From positions 1-27,134 of the forward strand of contig DATJHM010000039.1 of NCBI GenBank assembly GCA_035493895.1: 27,134 nucleotides of DNA, read 5' to 3'. The position numbers and the translations under genes were made by a program. Within the stretch, counting starts at the first letter, position 1; every line of letters starts with the position of its first letter. The notes beneath the pieces are model-generated. The model had not been told where the DNA came from and did no database searches. It was given only the letters and a program-made list of their open reading frames with translations. The stretch is from DATJHM01 sp035493895 (GTDB lineage: Bacteria; Chloroflexota; Ktedonobacteria; Ktedonobacterales; Ktedonobacteraceae). This document shows, piece by piece, positions 22,965 through 27,134 of this stretch.

Positions 22965-24194
22965 ATGGTAGCAAATGCTCAACAAGAAGAGAGACAGCGT
23001 TTACGTCTGGCTCGAATGGCGGTGGACATCTTCTTTTTTTTGAATGGCGTGATGGCGGCAACTTTTTCAACGCGCCTTCCTGCTGTCCAGATGAGGCTGG
23101 CCCTGCCTTCGGGCCAGTTAGGACTCGCTTTACTGGGATGTACGGTTGGTGGACTTTTGGCGATGAATATAGCTGGTCGTGTTTCCTCACGTTTGGGGAG
23201 CAAGGTGATCACGACGATTGCCGCGCTCGGTATGTGTATCGCGCTGCCTCTGATTGCGCTTGCACCAACATTGCCCCTCCTTCTCCTGGCTCTGGTCCTC
23301 TTTGGCGCAGGGAGTGGCGCTATGGATGTGACGATGAATCTCCAGGGCACGGATGTCGAGCGCGGCTATGGTCGACCTATCATGAATTCGTTTCATGCAT
23401 ACTTTAGCGTGGGAAGTTTAGCCGGTGCATTGCTGGGGAGTATTCTGGCGGCTTTCGATGTACAGCCAGAACTTCATTTTTTCGCTATTACTGTGATTGG
23501 TTGTGCTGCTCTTGTGTGGAGTTCGCGTTTCCTTCTCTCTGCAAAGCCGGAACATGTGCTGCAAAAGCAACCTGCTCGGAAAGCTCTCTCCCTTCAAATC
23601 TCGCCAACGCTGATGTTATTGGGGGTGATTGCCTTCTGCTCTTTGCTCAGCGTAGGGGCCCTGTTCGATTGGAGCGCCGTCTATCTCTCGGGGACGCTGC
23701 ACGCAGGGGCTGGATTAGCGGCAGCGGGCTTTACGGCGTTTTTAGTCTGTATGGCGATTGGCCGCAGCATGGGCGATTCTCAGGCGACGCGCTTTGGTGC
23801 GGCTGTACTCGTGCGTATCGCCTGTTTGCTTGCAGCAATTGGACTTGCCCTCGCGCTGACGGTTACCTGGCTGCCAGCGGCGTTTTTTGGCCTGGGCCTG
23901 GTAGGCATCGGTCTGTCTGTGCCATTTCCTCTCGTGATGAGTATGGCGGGGCGTCTTGCCAGACGGGATAGAGGTTCCATTCTTGCGGCAGTCACAACGT
24001 GGGGCTATGTTGGCATGATTGCCGGTCCTCCCACAATTGGTTTTATCGCTGATCGAGCGGGCATGCGTCTCGCGTTAGCTCCGGTGGTGGTCCTGTGCGT
24101 GCTTGCCGCACTCTGTGCTCCCGCGACGAGCACTGATGATTCATCGCCTGGGGAAACCGCTCCACCTCTGGCTTCTTCCATCGACTCCTTGTAG
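22965..24194 (+). CDS. MFS transporter (YbjJ-like)
   Basis: This 409-residue, 12-helix permease has the N-terminal sequence MAVDIFFFLNGVMAATFSTRLPAVQ, then GQLGLALLGCTVGGLLAMNIAGR, and the motif GSGAMDVTMNLQGTDVERGYGRPIMNSFHAYFSVGSLAGALLG (about 115-157), which is typical of YbjJ/FucP-related MFS proteins. ATG 22965 has GAAGG just upstream; the open frame extends to 22791 but codes for unlikely sequence. It probably exports a small molecule. It is preceded by a promoter-leader-terminator arrangement that could control it. Confidence 0.87.
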   Translation: MVANAQQEERQRLRLARMAVDIFFFLNGVMAATFSTRLPAVQMRLALPSGQLGLALLGCTVGGLLAMNIAGRVSSRLGSKVITTIAALGMCIALPLIALAPTLPLLLLALVLFGAGSGAMDVTMNLQGTDVERGYGRPIMNSFHAYFSVGSLAGALLGSILAAFDVQPELHFFAITVIGCAALVWSSRFLLSAKPEHVLQKQPARKALSLQISPTLMLLGVIAFCSLLSVGALFDWSAVYLSGTLHAGAGLAAAGFTAFLVCMAIGRSMGDSQATRFGAAVLVRIACLLAAIGLALALTVTWLPAAFFGLGLVGIGLSVPFPLVMSMAGRLARRDRGSILAAVTTWGYVGMIAGPPTIGFIADRAGMRLALAPVVVLCVLAALCAPATSTDDSSPGETAPPLASSIDSL

Positions 24195-24248
24195 ATTGGA
24201 CTCTGTTTTCAGCCCACCGTTTACAGCTCTGTTCTCTCTCTTCCGTCG

Positions 24249-24287
24249 TTCCTGCGCATTCTGTTTCAGAAACAGAATGCGCAGGAA
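24249..24287. terminator. 39-bp perfect palindrome between convergent genes
   Basis: TTCCTGCGCATTCTGTTTC (24249-24267) and GAAACAGAATGCGCAGGAA (24269-24287) are perfect 19-bp arms around a single A. It lies 55 bases after the MFS stop and 45 bases before the end of the convergent HEAT/TM gene, so a bidirectional terminator is the simplest role, although neither side has a proper T-run. Confidence 0.55.
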
Positions 24288-24331
24288 ACAACCGAAAGCA
24301 TATTGCTAAGACGACCAGCTATCCCGTCAGC

Positions 24332-25525
24332 TTAGTCTTTCTTGCTAGGCGGCAAGGGCTCGTTCGTTGTGGCTGGAAAGGGATAGGTAATCTTCTTATT
24401 ATCGACATGATGAATAGGGGCAGTGAAGGTGAAGGTGAAGGATACCGTCTCAGGTGGTACTTTCTTATCCGTGTCTGAGGTTACCGCGTTCACCTTGTCT
24501 ACCGCAAGCGTCCAGGTAATATTGAGCTTCTGGACATTGGCGGGAACCTCGAAGGGGGAATCAACAATAAAATGGTGTCGCAATCGAGGCTCCTGCTTGT
24601 CAGGCTGGTTATAGCCACCACGTCCCTCCCCCTGTTTTTGCGGGTAGGAACTGGTCATTGTTGAGGTCCCTGGCAGAGCAATCTTGTCGGTTGAAGGGCT
24701 GAGGATGTCAAAGACAATCACCGTGCGCCCTTGATCAAGATACACCTTTAAGAGTCGGACGGTAATGCCGTCAATAGTTTTTTCCTGCGCTATGCGCGTA
24801 TATTGGTCAGGATTGCCCAACTGTGGCGACCACCATCCCAGCGCAAACCCTGCGGCGCTCAAGACTCCTAGCACAAGTACCAGCGTGGCGGCCAGTATCC
24901 CGATTTTGAGCGGGGACAGAAGACGACGACGAGGCTTCACGTTCGGTGAGGCATTCTGGGTAAATTGTGTGTGTGTTGACATTGCTAATTCGTTCCTCCT
25001 GAAAAGTGATTTGTTTGTATGTGACGGTGTTGTACCAGCTTGCTGCACCATCAGGCGCTCACTGGCATAGTGGGCGGCCTGACGTACGACTTCACTCCCA
25101 TCATTGAGGGCCGCTTGTAGTGCCGATGCAGGCAGGGCAAGCCGGTATTCACCTGCCGTGAGCAGCACCATTTCCCGCACCTGCCAGGCTTCATCCTGGA
25201 GCTTGCTTTGAAGAAGGGCAAGCGGCGCATCATCTCCCAAACGACCTGCCAGACGCACTGCTACCTGCCGCACTGCCTCATCTTCATCGTTGAGAGCCTG
25301 TTCAAGGAGCGGCAACGATGAGCGTAGATCTATATGTTCAAGAGCAGCACAGCGGATCTCCCAACGCGGGTCTTGCAAGGCCGTTTCAAGGTCGAGCGAG
25401 GTCGACGAGCGTGTCTGCTGGTATTCTTTGAGGCGCTGGTTCAAGCCCGCCAGCAATGTAGATGGGGCTTGAGTGGTCTCTGGGTGTCTTTCTGCCTGTG
25501 ACGGAATCTGGTCAGACAACTCCAT
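24332..25525 (-). CDS. HEAT-repeat and single-TM protein paired with ECF sigma factor (possible anti-sigma factor)
   Basis: The predicted protein has 397 residues. Residues 35-165 hold about four HEAT-like helical repeats (DPRWEIRCAALEHI, DEDEAVRQVAVRLAGRLGD, DEAWQVREMVLLTAGEY, DGSEVVRQAAHYASERL). A basic stretch (KPRRR) and one membrane helix (about 202-228) follow, then a 165-residue external beta-rich domain recalling DUF4179-type domains of sigma-factor partner proteins. ATG 25525 (AAAGGA upstream) overlaps the end of the sigma gene by 14 bases, so translation is coupled. Inside the gene AGGAGG (24995-25000) precedes ATG 24982, which would give a separate 216-residue TM protein. Acting as an anti-sigma factor is an inference from position. 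Confidence 0.75.
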   Translation of the reverse strand: MELSDQIPSQAERHPETTQAPSTLLAGLNQRLKEYQQTRSSTSLDLETALQDPRWEIRCAALEHIDLRSSLPLLEQALNDEDEAVRQVAVRLAGRLGDDAPLALLQSKLQDEAWQVREMVLLTAGEYRLALPASALQAALNDGSEVVRQAAHYASERLMVQQAGTTPSHTNKSLFRRNELAMSTHTQFTQNASPNVKPRRRLLSPLKIGILAATLVLVLGVLSAAGFALGWWSPQLGNPDQYTRIAQEKTIDGITVRLLKVYLDQGRTVIVFDILSPSTDKIALPGTSTMTSSYPQKQGEGRGGYNQPDKQEPRLRHHFIVDSPFEVPANVQKLNITWTLAVDKVNAVTSDTDKKVPPETVSFTFTFTAPIHHVDNKKITYPFPATTNEPLPPSKKD

Positions 25526-26102
25526 AGCGAGGATTCCTTTCTGCGCAAAGATGCTGATGCAACTGTTTGAGACCACGATGAAGACGAGAGCGAACGGTTC
25601 CCAGCGCCAGATCTAGCAACGTGGCTGTCTCCTGATAGGAGAGGTGTTCAAAATAGACACACACGATCACGTCGCGATAGTGAGCCGCCAGGCGCTGAAC
25701 GGCGTTCTCAAGCTCTTGCCGACTTTCAGCCAGTTCGTAGAGGACCTCTGGTTGAACCAGCTCATCATCGGGCACATCCAGTGCATTGTGCTCTCCCCTG
25801 TCCTCCAGAGAAAAGGTCAACAAGTACGTCCGACGTTGCTGTTTGCAAAAGACATGGAAGGTAATCTTATAGAGCCAGGGACGCAAGTTCAGGTTGCGAA
25901 TAGAGGCTGTTGGATATTGAGAAAGTGCGATATAGCTGCGAAGCAGGGCCTCCTGCACGATATCTTCAGCGTCCTGAAAATTGTTGCCCAGGCGAAGCGC
26001 GAAGCTGTAGAGAGCATGCTGATAGGTCCGGGCCAGGGTCGGAAAATGCCGATTGAGATCAGCCGCCAGCAACTGCGGAAGTGCGGAAATATCATCATCC
26101 AT
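25512..26102 (-). CDS. ECF-type RNA polymerase sigma factor
   Basis: The 196-residue protein has region 2 (YSFALRLGNNFQDAEDIVQEALLRSYIAL, about 32-60; LRPWLYKITFHVFCKQQRR) and region 4 (LAAHYRDVIVCVYFEHLSYQETATLLDLALGTVRSRLHRGLKQL, about 138-182), with no region 1 or 3. This is a typical extracytoplasmic-function sigma factor that redirects RNA polymerase to stress promoters. AGGAGA precedes ATG 26102. Its partner gene overlaps its 3' end. A possible autoregulated promoter lies at 26155-26183. Confidence 0.93.
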   Translation of the reverse strand: MDDDISALPQLLAADLNRHFPTLARTYQHALYSFALRLGNNFQDAEDIVQEALLRSYIALSQYPTASIRNLNLRPWLYKITFHVFCKQQRRTYLLTFSLEDRGEHNALDVPDDELVQPEVLYELAESRQELENAVQRLAAHYRDVIVCVYFEHLSYQETATLLDLALGTVRSRLHRGLKQLHQHLCAERNPRYGVV

Positions 26103-26120
26103 AGATTCTCCTGTTTTATG

Positions 26121-26183
26121 TTGCCCCTGATGGGCAATCTGGTATTCACCTCATAAGAATCCTTTCAGGAGAAAAAGGTTCCC
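26121..26183 (-). promoter_or_regulatory. Possible ECF-type promoter and leader dyad of the sigma gene
   Basis: On the minus strand GGGAACC (26177-26183), 16 bases, ATTCTT (26155-26160), resembling the GGAAC -35 of ECF-dependent promoters. Between it and the ribosome site is the dyad TTGCCC-5-GGGCAA (26121-26137). Self-activation is an inference. Confidence 0.5.
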
Positions 26184-26400
26184 AACGAATCAGACACGGA
26201 GAACAATAGATATCGAACGAGAGCGTGGTTGCTCAATTCTTTAGCGCAATTTCTTCACCATCCGATCCATGTATTCGTGAATTGGGAGACGTCACGTGCG
26301 CCTATGATAAAAAAAATCTGCCATCAAAAGCCTGACGTACAAAACAGGATGCTCAAAAAGCGCGGAAGTTGCGCAGGTCAGATTCGATTCACGAGACCCC
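26184..26400. other. Intergenic region upstream of the divergent sigma and methyltransferase genes
   Basis: No gene or strong structure seen. CGTGAAT near 26275 and ATTCACG near 26388 are inverted copies more than 100 bases apart, probably chance. Confidence 0.35.
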
Positions 26401-26428
26401 TTGACAAAGGAAAATAGCTGACTATAAT
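26401..26428 (+). promoter_or_regulatory. Consensus promoter of the isoprenylcysteine-methyltransferase-like gene
   Basis: TTGACA (26401-26406), 16 bases, TATAAT (26423-26428): both boxes perfect. Confidence 0.8.
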
Positions 26429-26475
26429 TAATAAAAAGACCATCTGTTTATGAATAATGGCAATGGTTCGGATCG

Positions 26476-26506
26476 TTCAACCTGGAAGCAACTGCTCCAG
26501 GTTGAA
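26476..26506 (+). promoter_or_regulatory. Leader stem-loop before the methyltransferase-like gene
   Basis: TTCAACCTGGA (26476-26486) faces TCCAGGTTGAA (26496-26506), a perfect 11-bp stem with a 9-base loop in the 5' leader, ending shortly before the ribosome site AGAAGGAA. No T-run follows; it may stabilise the mRNA or bind a regulator. Confidence 0.6.
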
Positions 26507-26526
26507 ACGGAGAAGGAACGAAAAAT

Positions 26527-27134
26527 ATGGATCATCTCAAAACAAAAGCATTCGGCGGGCTGCTGCTCGTTCTCATCGTCATGGGAGCGCTCCTCTTTCT
26601 TGTGGCATGGACGCTCGACTACTGGCAGGCGTGGGTGTTCCTGGGCATGTTTGGTGTGGCCGGGCTGGCGATTATTGTGTATCTTATGCAAAAAGACCCG
26701 AAGCTCTTAGAGCGGCGAGTGTCTGGCGGGCCGGTTGCCGAGCAGAGGACAAGTCAGAAGATCATCATGTCCATCCTCTCGTCGGCGTTTGCCGCTTTGT
26801 TTGTTTTGCCTGCACTTGATCATCGCTTCGGATGGTCATCGATGCCGCCATCTGTAGCTCTCGCGGGAGACGTCCTTTTCGTGCTCGGATGGATAATCGT
26901 CTTTTTTGTCTTTCGCGAAAATACGTTTACCTCGTCCAGGATTGAAGTCGCGGCTGATCAAAAAGTCATCTCCACTGGACCCTACTCCATTGTGCGGCAT
27001 CCGATGTACAGCGGTTCCTGGCTCTATATGCTTGGCATCCCGATTGCGCTCGGCTCCTGGTGGGGTTTGCTTGTGGTTCTCCTGATGCTGCCCATCGGTT
27101 TCTGGAGGATTTTTGATGAGGAAAAGTTCTTGCA
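26527..27134 (+). CDS. Isoprenylcysteine carboxyl methyltransferase-like membrane protein, 5' part
   Basis: A frame of 202 codons from ATG 26527 is open to the window end. It has four to five hydrophobic helices and the ICMT/NnrU-type motif ISTGPYSIVRHPMYSG (about 155-170), followed by a helix pair and FDEEKFL, as in bacterial isoprenylcysteine methyltransferase family proteins. Those enzymes bind S-adenosylmethionine at the membrane and methylate a carboxyl or small lipid-like substrate; bacterial substrates are mostly unknown. GAAGGAAC lies upstream of the start. The last 20 or so residues lie outside the window. Confidence 0.85.
   Translation, partial: MDHLKTKAFGGLLLVLIVMGALLFLVAWTLDYWQAWVFLGMFGVAGLAIIVYLMQKDPKLLERRVSGGPVAEQRTSQKIIMSILSSAFAALFVLPALDHRFGWSSMPPSVALAGDVLFVLGWIIVFFVFRENTFTSSRIEVAADQKVISTGPYSIVRHPMYSGSWLYMLGIPIALGSWWGLLVVLLMLPIGFWRIFDEEKFL

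Overview
The window looks like a chromosomal stretch of a sporangium-forming, filamentous-type Chloroflexota, most likely class Ktedonobacteria. This is inferred from gene content, not from a marker gene. Supporting traits are a 929-residue MalT/LuxR-type STAND regulator, two MerR regulators with GyrI-like effector domains, an ECF sigma factor paired with a HEAT-repeat membrane protein, a RIO-type kinase, a secreted GH5 glycosidase with FAEG repeats, a CUT1 sugar transporter without its own ATPase, and GC-rich dispersed palindromic repeats. There is no rRNA, tRNA, CRISPR array or intact insertion sequence.

Layout. 1-319: 3' end of a molybdenum hydroxylase large subunit. 320-751: gap with a cluster of palindromic repeats. 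752-3424: secreted GH5 glycosidase, then a strong hairpin terminator. 3570-5036: TetR regulator and SDR oxidoreductase, each preceded by a copy of the same palindromic operator. 5210-7407: minus-strand MerR-MFS efflux operon with a textbook long-spacer MerR promoter. 7531-7905: HxlR regulator. 8139-11321: minus-strand sugar ABC operon (binding protein, two permeases), divergent from a LacI regulator at 11757-12764, with a perfect 16-bp LacI-type palindrome between them. 12765-13179: gap with two tandem structured repeats and a good promoter for a methyltransferase (13180-14055). 14114-14171: a 40-bp palindrome exactly bracketed by 9-bp direct repeats. 14177-14968: RIO kinase (minus), preceded by a mini transcription unit. 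15431-15832: Ddn-like oxidoreductase with a consensus promoter and operator. 16028-18817: LuxR/MalT regulator. 19254-20841: MerR regulator and a beta-carbonic-anhydrase-like protein whose promoter carries a MerR-type dyad, followed by a broken HD-domain gene. 21491-22441: aldo/keto reductase. 22495-24194: promoter, putative leader peptide, hairpin and terminator, then an MFS transporter. 24332-26102: ECF sigma factor and HEAT/membrane protein (minus). 26401-27134: isoprenylcysteine-methyltransferase-like membrane protein, cut by the window end.

The region is mostly a string of small regulator-plus-target modules (TetR-SDR, MerR-MFS, LacI-ABC, MerR-carbonic anhydrase, ECF-HEAT/TM). In several of them the control site can be read directly: operators overlapping -35 boxes, dyads in 19-20 bp promoter spacers, and a leader peptide overlapping a hairpin. 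I found no convincing new defence or mobile system. The most unusual signals are non-coding: the palindrome with a target-site-like duplication, the tandem stem-loops with compensatory changes, and the two short promoter-to-terminator units.
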